A stretch of DNA of 5,332 nt from Chloroflexota bacterium (GTDB lineage: Bacteria > Chloroflexota > Limnocylindria > Limnocylindrales > CSP1-4). The notes below the pieces were generated by a model, which saw only the letters and a program-made list of their open reading frames with translations, searched no databases and had not been told where the DNA came from. The stretch lies in the NCBI GenBank assembly GCA_021812735.1, contig JAKAMV010000716.1, forward strand, positions 1 to 5,332. The letters are read 5' to 3'. Shown here piece after piece: positions 1 to 5,332 of this stretch (the stretch's first letter is position 1; each line of letters begins with the position of its first letter). A program made the position numbers and the translations under genes.

Positions 1-872
1 GCAGCCACCAGACGCTGGTCTCTGGCCTCGAGCAGCCGAAGCCCGTCGCGCCGCACGCGATCCAGAGCCTCGACTGGTTCCGGCCGACGGCCGGCGAACT
101 CGGGCTCGCTGGGACGGCTCCGACTGCTCACGCCGAGCTCGTCGAGGGGCGCAAGCGTGCCGAGGAGGCGTGCCGCGCCGCGCTGTCGCCGGAGTTGCGC
201 GCCCAGTTCGACGGACTGCTCCTGCTCGCGCAGAAGTACGCGCGAGTGCGTGAGGAGCAGGTGTCTGACCTGACGCTCGGCTGGCCGTTGATGCGGTGGG
301 CGCTCGGTCGGCTCGGGGAGTCCTGCGTCCGCCGTGGCGTCATCGGCCGTGCCGAGGACGTCTTCTTCCTCGAGCGCAGCGAGCTCGAGGGTCGGGAGTC
401 ACGAGCGTCGTCGATCGCCGAGCGCCGTGAGCTCTGGGCTCGCAATCGAAAGCTGAGCGCGCCCTTGCTGGTCGGCACGCTGCCGAAGTTCGTCGAGAAG
501 ATGCAGGCGGACGCCTTCAATGCGATGCGTGCTCCCGCGGAGCCCCGGCCCGGGACCCTCGAAGGAATGCCAGCCAGCGCGGGTCGGGTCACCGGTGTCG
601 CGCACGTGCTCCTCGACCTTGCCGACGCCGACCGTCTTGCTCCCGGCGAGGTCCTCGTGACGTATGCGACGACGCCTGCCTGGACGCCGCTCTTCGCGCG
701 GGCGGCAGCGGTGGCAACGGACGGCGGGAGCCTCGCTGCGCATGCCTCGCTCGTGGCACGCGAATACGGGATCCCGGCCGTGGTTGCGCTCGGTGACGCC
801 ACCCAGCGCATCCGTGACGGCCAGACCATCACGGTGGATGGGAGCGCCGGCCTGGTCGAGATCCATGGGTAG
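1..872 (+). CDS. PEP-utilising enzyme, C-terminal part (PEP synthase / rifampicin phosphotransferase-like), 5' truncated by window
   Basis: The frame is open from base 3 to the TAG at 870-872, giving 289 residues. The gene enters from the left; the TTG at 195 is internal, because the coding pattern continues upstream of it. Residues about 65-130 resemble the linker of PEP synthase and rifampicin phosphotransferase relatives (a REEQ segment, then GRAEDVFFLERSEL). Residues about 184-289 are the swivelling PEP-utiliser mobile domain. It carries GGSLAAHASLVAREYGIPAV, whose His247 (codon 741-743) is the expected phosphohistidine, and ends with DGQTITVDGSAGLVEI. In this family the histidine shuttles phosphate between a nucleotide-binding domain and a PEP or acceptor site; neither of those domains is visible here. 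The residue before the histidine is Ala, where many relatives have Ser. The family call is firm. The substrate (pyruvate, rifamycin or other) cannot be told from this part. A hairpin follows the stop closely. Confidence 0.88.
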   Translation, partial: SHQTLVSGLEQPKPVAPHAIQSLDWFRPTAGELGLAGTAPTAHAELVEGRKRAEEACRAALSPELRAQFDGLLLLAQKYARVREEQVSDLTLGWPLMRWALGRLGESCVRRGVIGRAEDVFFLERSELEGRESRASSIAERRELWARNRKLSAPLLVGTLPKFVEKMQADAFNAMRAPAEPRPGTLEGMPASAGRVTGVAHVLLDLADADRLAPGEVLVTYATTPAWTPLFARAAAVATDGGSLAAHASLVAREYGIPAVVALGDATQRIRDGQTITVDGSAGLVEIHG

Positions 873-880
873 AGTGGGTC

Positions 881-905
881 GTCGCCGGGCGCACGCCCTG
901 GCGAT
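881..905 (+). terminator. Candidate terminator hairpin after the PEP-utilising enzyme
   Basis: Arms 881-889 and 897-905 form a 9-bp stem with two G-T pairs around a 7-base loop, starting 8 bases after the stop codon. There is no T-run after it, only ATCTT at the end of the stem, so it may act as a weak or Rho-assisted terminator. The placement is what supports the call. Confidence 0.4.
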
Positions 906-1033
906 CTTGGCAGCGACACCGACGTGGCTCCGCACCGCCGGGGCCGGGGCGGCCGGCGTCCGATCGGGCCCTTCGCCTCGATCCAGTTTCCCCATGCGGC
1001 CCTAGGACCGGACGGTCGCAGGCGCAGATTGGC

Positions 1034-1039
1034 TACCAT
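1034..1039 (+). promoter_or_regulatory. Possible -10 element (TACCAT) upstream of the exported-protein gene
   Basis: TACCAT fits the TANNNT form of a -10 box and would start a transcript near 1046 with a leader of about 97 bases. No convincing -35 box sits 16-18 bases upstream. A seven-G run follows at 1044-1050. This is the best candidate in the 270-base gap 873-1142, which otherwise shows only GC-rich short inverted repeats (for example CGCCGG at 936-941 with CCGGCG at 953-958). Confidence 0.22.
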
Positions 1040-1142
1040 GCGCGGGGGGGCTCCGACGCGCGGCCCATGCTCTGGCCGCCGGGACCGCGCCGAGCCACTG
1101 GCGAAACCGACCCGCGGGTTCGCGTCCCGGGAGGGATCGGGG

Positions 1143-1805
1143 ATGGGTCCGTGGCGTGTGACTCGTGCGTCCGCGCTGGCCGTCGCACTGACACTGGCCG
1201 TGTCGTCAGCGGCTGCCGCCGGCCCTGGCGCCGGCCTTCACTACCAGATGGTGTCGGCGTCCGCCAACCTGACCCAGGGCGGGCTCTGGGACTGCCCGGA
1301 GGGCCAGGACGCAGCAGGGGCCACCATCTCGCTCGGCTTCGTCGTCGGCAGGAATTTCACGGTCACGGGCGAGCCGGCCGGGCCGAACACGTGGCGAGAC
1401 GTCGACTTCGACTTCGCGATCTTCCCGTGCGAAGGAGTGGAAGGCTACGGGCTCCAGGGCGTGTCCCTGGATCTCACCCAGATCGTCGCCGCGGAGCAGA
1501 TGTGGATCGTCCCGCTCACCAGTGCCTCCCTGGAGGACGTCACCGCGCCGGCCTACCAGAAGGTCGTGGCCGCGGATGGCTCGGAGACCTACGAGCTCAC
1601 CGATGTCTTGGTCACCTACGACCTGACCTGGGCCGTGCCGCCGACGGCAGCGATCACCGGATCGGCACAGCAGCGCGAAGCCCAGGCCGTCGTGAGCGGC
1701 ACGGTGTTGGTTTCCGGGCTCCCGGATCCCTGGCCGGAGGTGACGTTCGTCGTCGGGAACGACCACAGCGCGACCCTCGCGACCTCTCTCGTCATCAGTC
1801 GCTAG
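1143..1805 (+). CDS. Exported protein of unknown function, 220 aa
   Basis: I do not recognise a family. The ATG at 1143 is chosen because GGGAGGGA (1129-1136) lies about 7 bases upstream and because translation from it begins with a textbook signal peptide: basic MGPWRVTR, a hydrophobic core at residues 9-22, and an Ala-rich cleavage region near residue 26 (SSAAAAGPG). The frame stays open upstream to at least 924, but that stretch reads as arginine- and glycine-rich non-coding sequence. The mature protein of about 194 residues is acidic and rich in beta-forming residues. It has only two cysteines, Cys51 (WDCPEG) and Cys96 (FPCEG), which could form a disulfide outside the cytoplasm. There is no lipobox, no C-terminal anchor and no sortase motif, so a freely secreted or wall-associated protein is the simplest inference. 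A GC-rich hairpin follows the stop, so it is probably transcribed alone. Confidence 0.75.
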   Translation: MGPWRVTRASALAVALTLAVSSAAAAGPGAGLHYQMVSASANLTQGGLWDCPEGQDAAGATISLGFVVGRNFTVTGEPAGPNTWRDVDFDFAIFPCEGVEGYGLQGVSLDLTQIVAAEQMWIVPLTSASLEDVTAPAYQKVVAADGSETYELTDVLVTYDLTWAVPPTAAITGSAQQREAQAVVSGTVLVSGLPDPWPEVTFVVGNDHSATLATSLVISR

Positions 1806-1840
1806 CTGTAGCCGACCTGCAACGTCCACTTCGACGCTCG

Positions 1841-1883
1841 AGGCCCCGGGACGCGGTGTTCGAAGCCGAGCGCCCCGGGGCCT
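1841..1883 (+). terminator. Strong GC-rich hairpin terminator after the exported-protein gene
   Basis: AGGCCCCGGG (1841-1850) and CCCGGGGCCT (1874-1883) are perfect 10-bp complements. Inside the loop, CGGT (1854-1857) can pair with GCCG (1865-1868) to extend the structure. It begins 36 bases after the stop codon at 1805. Only two T bases follow, which is common in high-GC bacteria. The long perfect stem and its position support a transcription terminator. Confidence 0.6.
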
Positions 1884-1950
1884 TGCCGCGCCTGTCTGAA
1901 CACAGCGCAGCGAACCCCCCCGCGCGGCGCGTCGCGACCCTAGCGCGGCG

Positions 1951-1956
1951 TAATGT
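1951..1956 (+). promoter_or_regulatory. Candidate -10 box (TAATGT) for a leaderless transcript of the hydrolase gene
   Basis: TAATGT matches TANNNT and leaves exactly six bases (1957-1962) before the ATG at 1963. This is the spacing expected if transcription starts on the A of the start codon. There is no purine-rich Shine-Dalgarno sequence before this ATG or before the nearby in-frame ATGs at 1975 and 1984. I cannot find a good -35 box. Confidence 0.45.
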
Positions 1957-1962
1957 TGTCAC

Positions 1963-3195
1963 ATGCGCCGATGGATGCGGGCGATGGCCGTTGCGGCTGG
2001 CGCCCTGGGCATGATGGCCAACGTCGGCCCTCGTGTCGGGCGTCTCGCGGTCGCCATCTGGCTGCCCCGACTGCTCGCCCAGGCATGGTCGCCAGTCGTG
2101 GCCGCGATCGGGACGGGCGTCGGATGCACGGCGCTTGCGCGCAGGCGTCCAAGGCTCGGTCTGGTGGCCCTCGGCGGAGCCGGGCTGGCGGCGCGATACA
2201 CCTTGACCGCGCTTGGCGGCTCCCCGGCGCTTCGCCTCCCCGAGTCGTCCGGCAGGTGCGTTGCGGACCTCCGCGTCGGTTGGGCGGCGAACGGGGAGGC
2301 GATTCTGGCGGATCTCTGGCGCCCGGAGCACGACCGGCAGCGGTCACGCGTAGGCATCGTCTACCTGCACGGCGGACTCTGGCAGGCGGCCGACAAGGGG
2401 TTCTTCATCTCTCCGCTGATGCAGATGCTGACGTCAGAGGGCCACGTCGTGCTCGATGTGGCCTACCCGCTGGCGCCCCGAGCCACCCTCGAGGCGATGG
2501 ACGAGGCCGTCGGCCTGGCCGTGCGATGGCTGTCGCGGGAGGGTGCCGCCGAGGGCGTGCGCGCAGACCGCATCGTCCTGGTCGGGCACGCGGGAGGCGG
2601 GCACCTCGCCCTGGTGCATGCGTTCCGGCGGCCAACCTCGGGCGTCGATGGCGGAGACGCTTCGCCCATCCGCGGCGTCGCGGCGGTCTCGGCAGTCACG
2701 GATCCGGTCGCCTTCTGGGCTGCGTACGGCCGCGTGAACCGACGCCAGCCGCGAGCCGGCGAGTCCGTTCCCTCGTCGCTCCGCCCCCGGATCCGCGACA
2801 CCAATCCGCTCGACCGCCTTGTGACCCGGCTGCGCCTGTTCCCCGCCTACCGCTACGGCAACTGGCCGGGAGGCCCGGCGCTGGTGCACGACCTGTTCGG
2901 CGGTACGCCGTCCGACGCGCCGGATCGGTACGCCGCGTGGTCGCCCGTCGCGCTGGCCGCTCCGGGATGCCCGCCGGTCCTGCAGGTCGTCGGGAGCGAA
3001 GACGCCGTCATCCCTGCGTCGCAAGGACGGGTGCTACACGAGTCGCTCGAGGCTGTCGGCTGCCGGTCGACGCTGGTCGAGATCCCCATGGCCGTCCACG
3101 GGTTCGACCAGTACCCCGGCGTCTCGCGGCGGGTCGCCCCCGCGGCCCGACGAACCACGGCGGCGCTGCTGGAGTTCATCGACGACCTGAGCTGA
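1963..3195 (+). CDS. Membrane-anchored alpha/beta hydrolase-fold protein lacking the serine nucleophile (possible pseudoenzyme)
   Basis: The product has 410 residues. Residues about 24-82 are hydrophobic with short basic stretches (ALARRRPRLG), suggesting two or three N-terminal membrane helices. The rest is an alpha/beta hydrolase of the HGG / hormone-sensitive-lipase or BD-FAE esterase type. It has the oxyanion-hole motif YLHGGLW (134-140) and the family strand motif DVAYPLAP (165-172). At the nucleophile elbow it reads VLVGHAGGGHLAL (205-217). GSEDAVIP (344-351) carries the likely acid Asp347, and AVHGF (377-381) the likely base His379. In active relatives the elbow reads GHSAGG, so the serine is here Ala210 (GCG at 2590-2592), one base from a serine codon TCG. 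Everything else in the triad is kept and the frame is intact. It may be a non-catalytic binding protein, a recently inactivated esterase, or a base-call error. The start at 1963 is supported by the leaderless -10 spacing. No clear terminator separates it from the next gene 64 bases downstream. Confidence 0.88.
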   Translation: MRRWMRAMAVAAGALGMMANVGPRVGRLAVAIWLPRLLAQAWSPVVAAIGTGVGCTALARRRPRLGLVALGGAGLAARYTLTALGGSPALRLPESSGRCVADLRVGWAANGEAILADLWRPEHDRQRSRVGIVYLHGGLWQAADKGFFISPLMQMLTSEGHVVLDVAYPLAPRATLEAMDEAVGLAVRWLSREGAAEGVRADRIVLVGHAGGGHLALVHAFRRPTSGVDGGDASPIRGVAAVSAVTDPVAFWAAYGRVNRRQPRAGESVPSSLRPRIRDTNPLDRLVTRLRLFPAYRYGNWPGGPALVHDLFGGTPSDAPDRYAAWSPVALAAPGCPPVLQVVGSEDAVIPASQGRVLHESLEAVGCRSTLVEIPMAVHGFDQYPGVSRRVAPAARRTTAALLEFIDDLS

Positions 3196-3249
3196 TGTCC
3201 ACTCTGGGGCGTCGTCTGCGTCCGTAACGAGCTCGGAACGCACCGCCGC

Positions 3250-3255
3250 CATACT
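3250..3255 (+). promoter_or_regulatory. Weak -10-like box (CATACT) before the membrane-protein gene
   Basis: CATACT lies four bases before the GTG at 3260 in the 64-base gap after the hydrolase gene. The spacing would suit a transcript starting at or just inside that GTG, and no Shine-Dalgarno sequence is present. No -35 box is visible. Cotranscription with the hydrolase gene is equally possible. Confidence 0.2.
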
Positions 3256-3259
3256 GGCC

Positions 3260-4402
3260 GTGAGACAGGTGAACCAGGAGACGATCGGAGGTCGGGCCAT
3301 CCAGTCGGCGGTCCACGGCACGCGAGCCACTGAGCACCGCCAACGAGTCGACCTTAGGCTGCCGTCCGTCGTCGTCTCCGCGATCTGGTTGATCGCGGTG
3401 CTGGCTGTGTCCGCTGGCATCCTGACCTCGCGCTGGGGCGGCGCGAGCGACCCGCCGACCGCGCTCTTCCAGGGGCTCGGCACGCTGGTCGCGGCGACGG
3501 TGGGCGCCGTCCTCGCGACGCGCCTGCCAGCCAACCCCATCGGATGGCTGTTCTTGCTCACCGGCGTGACCGCAGGCATCGGCCTCGGGGCGAGGGACGT
3601 GGCCGACTACGGCCTCGTGGCGCACCCCGGCAGCGTCCCCGGCGCGATCTGGCTGGCGTGGCTCTCCGACTGGAACGAGTCGCCGGGCCTCACGATCACT
3701 GTCTGGCTCTGTCCGCTCCTCTTCCCGAGTGGCACCTTGCCGTCCCCGCGCTGGCGCGCCCCGCTGGCGGTGGGGATCGCGTTCATGATCGCGACCACCG
3801 TCGAGTCGGCCCTCAGCCCCGTCGCGGGGAGCCAGTCGCCGACGTCGGTGCCCAGCGCGCTCGTCCTCGCATCGGTGCCCAGCCCGCTCGTCCTCAATGG
3901 GACGGCCGGAGACGTCCTCGGCGGGGTCGCTTCCGCGACAGCTGTGCTCGGGGTCGTGACGCTGCCGCTCATCGGCTGGTCGCTGGTGCAGCGCTACCGG
4001 CAGGGCAGCATGATCGAGCGCCAGCAGCTCAAGTGGTTCCTGGCGGTGTTGGTGGTCATCGCACTGGCCCTCGTGGTCGCTCTGATCCTGGGCGGCACGC
4101 ACGCCGGCATCCTGGCCGACATCTCCAAAGCGGCCTGGCTCGTGGTGCTGGTGAGCACCGCGCTCCTGCCCGTCGCCATCGGCATCGCCGTGCTGCGGTA
4201 CCGCTTGTACGAGATCGACCGACTGGTCAGCCGGGGCGTCAGCTACGGCGCGCTGACCGTCCTGCTGACCGGCCTCTTCGTGGCCCTGGTGCTCGTCAAG
4301 GAAGCGCGTGCAGCGACTCGTCGATCGCCGGTTCAACCGGGCGCACTTCGACGCCGAGCGCGCCTTGGCCGCGCTTGGCACGCGACTGCGCGACGAGGTT
4401 GA
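3260..4402 (+). CDS. Polytopic membrane protein, sensor-kinase-like input family, C-terminus replaced after a frame break
   Basis: The open frame gives 380 residues. About ten hydrophobic segments can be seen (near 35-56, 71-87, 94-109, 126-136, 144-156, 169-184, 224-240, 257-277, 291-313 and 328-346). Family marks are NPIGWLF (92-98), FPSGTLPSPRW (155-165), the ERQQLKWF loop (253-260), and LLPVAIGIAVLRYRLYEIDR (302-321) followed by LVSR. This arrangement is typical of membrane input regions found alone or fused to histidine kinases in soil Chloroflexota and Actinomycetota. No kinase, HAMP or ATPase domain is present. From about residue 347 the sequence turns into an arginine-rich tail (to Gly380) that is not family-like. 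The expected C-terminus is in another frame downstream (4299-4484), so the gene is broken or contains an error. The start is uncertain: GTG at 3260 and GTG at 3269 are both possible, and neither has a Shine-Dalgarno sequence. The role is unknown; membrane sensing is an inference. Confidence 0.7.
   Translation: MRQVNQETIGGRAIQSAVHGTRATEHRQRVDLRLPSVVVSAIWLIAVLAVSAGILTSRWGGASDPPTALFQGLGTLVAATVGAVLATRLPANPIGWLFLLTGVTAGIGLGARDVADYGLVAHPGSVPGAIWLAWLSDWNESPGLTITVWLCPLLFPSGTLPSPRWRAPLAVGIAFMIATTVESALSPVAGSQSPTSVPSALVLASVPSPLVLNGTAGDVLGGVASATAVLGVVTLPLIGWSLVQRYRQGSMIERQQLKWFLAVLVVIALALVVALILGGTHAGILADISKAAWLVVLVSTALLPVAIGIAVLRYRLYEIDRLVSRGVSYGALTVLLTGLFVALVLVKEARAATRRSPVQPGALRRRARLGRAWHATARRG
3845..3898 (+). 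repeat. Tandem 27-bp duplication within the membrane-protein gene
   Basis: Units 3845-3871 and 3872-3898 match at 23 of 27 bases; the first 24 bases differ at one position only. They encode SVPSALVLA followed by SVPSPLVLN, an in-frame nine-residue duplication in an extramembrane loop between two hydrophobic segments. The unit length is a multiple of three, so it does not disturb the frame. Confidence 0.8.
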
Positions 4403-4484
4403 TCCCGACGTCATCGCCGACGACATCCGCGCCACCGCGGGCGCCACGCTCGGGCCGCTCAGCGTGAGCGTCTGGCTGCGGTAG
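4299..4484 (+). pseudogene. Displaced C-terminal segment of the membrane protein, in a different frame
   Basis: This frame reads RKRVQRLVDRRFNR, then LRDEVDPDVIADDI and finally SVSVWLR before the TAG at 4482-4484. That is the usual end of the family whose membrane part is encoded at 3260-4297, where relatives have an RRRVQ..VDRRFNR segment, a RLRDEVD segment and a terminal VSLWLR. The two halves join near 4296-4300 with a frame change. The last membrane helix, normally about 30 residues between the GLFVALVLV-like helix and RRRVQ, is absent. A deletion of roughly 90-100 bases that is not a multiple of three explains both facts. There is no start codon with a ribosome-binding site for this piece, so it is probably not translated alone. 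Confidence 0.72.
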
Positions 4485-4488
4485 GGAG

Positions 4489-4517
4489 GGGGCCGCACAG
4501 CGTGCGCGGCAGGCCCC
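4489..4517 (+). terminator. Candidate terminator hairpin after the membrane-protein gene
   Basis: GGGGCC (4489-4494) pairs with GGCCCC (4512-4517), and inside it GCAC (4495-4498) pairs with GTGC (4502-4505) around an AGC loop. It starts five bases after the TAG at 4482-4484, which fits that TAG being the ancestral stop of the family. There is no T-run after it. Confidence 0.45.
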
Positions 4518-4549
4518 AGGCGGGCGCGCCAATGCACGCGAGCTCGCCG

Positions 4550-4555
4550 TACGCT
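4550..4555 (+). promoter_or_regulatory. Possible -10 element (TACGCT) for the PLP-enzyme gene
   Basis: TACGCT fits TANNNT and would start a transcript near 4562, giving a leader of about 80 bases that begins with the hairpin at 4563-4579. No convincing -35 box is visible upstream, so this is a weak call. Confidence 0.25.
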
Positions 4556-4562
4556 GGCACCA

Positions 4563-4579
4563 CCCAGCGGCACGCTGGG
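4563..4579 (+). promoter_or_regulatory. Tight hairpin in the PLP-enzyme leader, with a competing upstream arm
   Basis: CCCAGCG (4563-4569) and CGCTGGG (4573-4579) are perfect 7-bp complements around a GCA loop. The left arm could instead pair with CGCTGG at 4552-4557, so the region has three arms and two mutually exclusive hairpins. This may be a leader control element or a protein-binding inverted repeat. It does not match a SAM-class riboswitch that I can recognise. Confidence 0.4.
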
Positions 4580-4589
4580 CGCATCGATC

Positions 4590-4601
4590 ACGACCGGTCG
4601 T
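4590..4601 (+). promoter_or_regulatory. Perfect 12-bp palindrome upstream of the PLP-enzyme gene (possible operator)
   Basis: ACGACCGGTCGT is its own reverse complement and lies 41 bases before the GTG start at 4643. It could be a site for a dimeric regulator. The regulator is unknown, and a chance palindrome in GC-rich DNA cannot be excluded. Confidence 0.3.
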
Positions 4602-4642
4602 CGCGCATCCACCTCGCCCCACTAATGAGGAAGGACCGAACC

Positions 4643-5332
4643 GTGCCCGAGTCCCTGTACCCGACGCCACTCGCCATCGACCCCCGCTGGTCGGCGGTCA
4701 CGGTCGCGGTCCAGGCGGGGCGACCGCCCCGTGACGCGGGTGCTCCGATGAACCGGCCGATCAGCATGAGCTCGACCTATGTCCACGACGCGGCGCTCGA
4801 GTATGGTCGGGACGGGAGCGCCACCTACGGGGCGCTGGAGGCAGCCCTGGGCTCGCTCGAGGGGGGCACGGCCGTGACGTTCGCCACGGGCCTCGCCGCG
4901 GCGACCGCGATCGCCGACCTCGTGCCGCCGGGCGGCACCGTCGTCCTGTCGTCCGTCACGTACTACGGCGTGCGGAGGATCTTCGAGCGGCTCGCGGCAG
5001 GGGGTCGGCTCCACGTCCGCATGGCGCCCGCCGACGACACCGCCGCGCTGCTCGACGCGGCCGAGGGTGCCGACATGGTGTGGGTTGAGTCGATCGCGAA
5101 CCCGCTGCTCGTCGTGGCCGACGTGCCGGCGATCGCCGCCGGGGCCCGGGAGCGCGGGGCCGTCACCGTCGTGGACGCGACGTTCGCCACGCCGCTGCGC
5201 CAGCGCCCGCTCGAGCTGGGCGCCGATGTCGTGCTGCACTCCGCCACCAAGTTCATCGGCGGGCACTCGGACCTGCTGCTCGGCGCCGTGGTGTGCAAGG
5301 CCGAGACCCACGCGGAGGCCGTGGCGGCCTTC
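4643..5332 (+). CDS. Cys/Met metabolism PLP-dependent enzyme (cystathionine gamma-synthase/lyase family), N-terminal part, cut by window end
   Basis: 230 residues are visible, about 60% of the usual 380-400. The GTG at 4643 has AGGAAGGA (4628-4635) seven bases upstream; an in-frame ATG at 4625 would add six residues but lacks such a site. Residues typical of the fold are present: Tyr54 and Arg56 in LEYGRDG (phosphate contacts from the neighbouring subunit in relatives), [12 protein letters not shown] (64-75), FATGLAA (80-86) in the cofactor phosphate loop, Tyr107 in TYYGVRRIF (stacking on the PLP ring), Asp178 in VVDATFATP (pyridine nitrogen) and Lys203 in [12 protein letters not shown] (Schiff-base lysine, codon 5249-5251). 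Members carry out gamma-replacement or gamma-elimination on homoserine esters or cystathionine in methionine and cysteine metabolism, in the cytoplasm. GSAT replaces the usual GNPT, ESIANP replaces ETPTNP and VDATF replaces VDNTF, so the exact reaction is uncertain. The upstream palindrome and hairpin may regulate it. Confidence 0.9.
   Translation, partial: MPESLYPTPLAIDPRWSAVTVAVQAGRPPRDAGAPMNRPISMSSTYVHDAALEYGRDGSATYGALEAALGSLEGGTAVTFATGLAAATAIADLVPPGGTVVLSSVTYYGVRRIFERLAAGGRLHVRMAPADDTAALLDAAEGADMVWVESIANPLLVVADVPAIAAGARERGAVTVVDATFATPLRQRPLELGADVVLHSATKFIGGHSDLLLGAVVCKAETHAEAVAAF

Noticed and set aside
1044..1050. Seven-G run as a phase-variation tract
   Set aside because: The run is short, lies about 93 bases before the chosen start, and short G runs are expected in DNA this GC-rich.
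924..1142. N-terminal extension of the exported protein to an upstream start
   Set aside because: It would bury the signal peptide about 73 residues inside the protein, and the extension has non-coding composition. The ribosome-binding site at 1129-1136 points to 1143.
1953..3227. Plus-strand open frame of 424 codons overlapping the hydrolase gene
   Set aside because: It is extremely rich in Arg, Gly and Pro with no recognisable domain, while the overlapping frame at 1963-3195 shows a full alpha/beta hydrolase pattern.
4296..4300. Programmed ribosomal frameshift joining the two parts of the membrane protein
   Set aside because: No convincing slippery heptamer is seen, and a frameshift alone would not explain the missing 30 or so residues of the last membrane helix. 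A deletion is simpler.
3176..4612. Long minus-strand open frame of 478 codons
   Set aside because: It is antisense to the membrane-protein gene and is dominated by Arg, Asp, Gln, His and Gly runs with no motif, as expected for a GC-rich shadow frame.
4622..5311. Minus-strand open frame of 229 codons
   Set aside because: It lies antisense to the PLP-enzyme gene, whose catalytic motifs are plain on the plus strand, and it shows no motif of its own.

Overview
The window is GC-rich throughout and every convincing gene lies on the plus strand. The gene families (a PEP-utilising phosphotransfer enzyme, a divergent transsulfuration enzyme, and a membrane protein with the RYRLYEIDRLVSR signature common in soil Chloroflexota and Actinomycetota), the G/C-rich third positions, and starts without Shine-Dalgarno sequences suggest a high-GC environmental bacterium. 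I would guess a Limnocylindria-like Chloroflexota or an actinomycete, but the sequence does not decide between them.

Layout: (1) bases 1-872 hold the C-terminal 289 codons of a PEP-utilising enzyme cut by the window edge, ending in its phosphohistidine domain and followed by a hairpin. (2) 1143-1805 encodes a 220-residue exported protein of unknown function, followed by a strong GC hairpin at 1841-1883. (3) 1963-3195 encodes a membrane-anchored alpha/beta hydrolase of the HGG / hormone-sensitive-lipase type, apparently leaderless, in which the nucleophilic serine is replaced by alanine. (4) 3260-4402 encodes a polytopic membrane protein of a sensor-kinase-like input family. Its reading frame breaks near 4296-4300, where about 30 codons containing the last membrane helix are missing. 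The proper C-terminus continues in another frame to 4484 and is followed by a hairpin. (5) 4643 to the window end holds the N-terminal 230 residues of a cystathionine gamma-synthase/lyase family PLP enzyme, preceded by a leader with a tight hairpin and a 12-bp palindrome.

The genes do not form an obvious pathway. Hairpins after genes 1, 2 and 4, and separate promoter-like or ribosome-binding signals before genes 2, 3 and 5, suggest mostly single-gene transcription units. I see no mobile element, CRISPR array, tRNA or rRNA. The points most worth a second look are the hydrolase without its serine nucleophile, the rearranged membrane protein, and the structured leader of the PLP enzyme gene.
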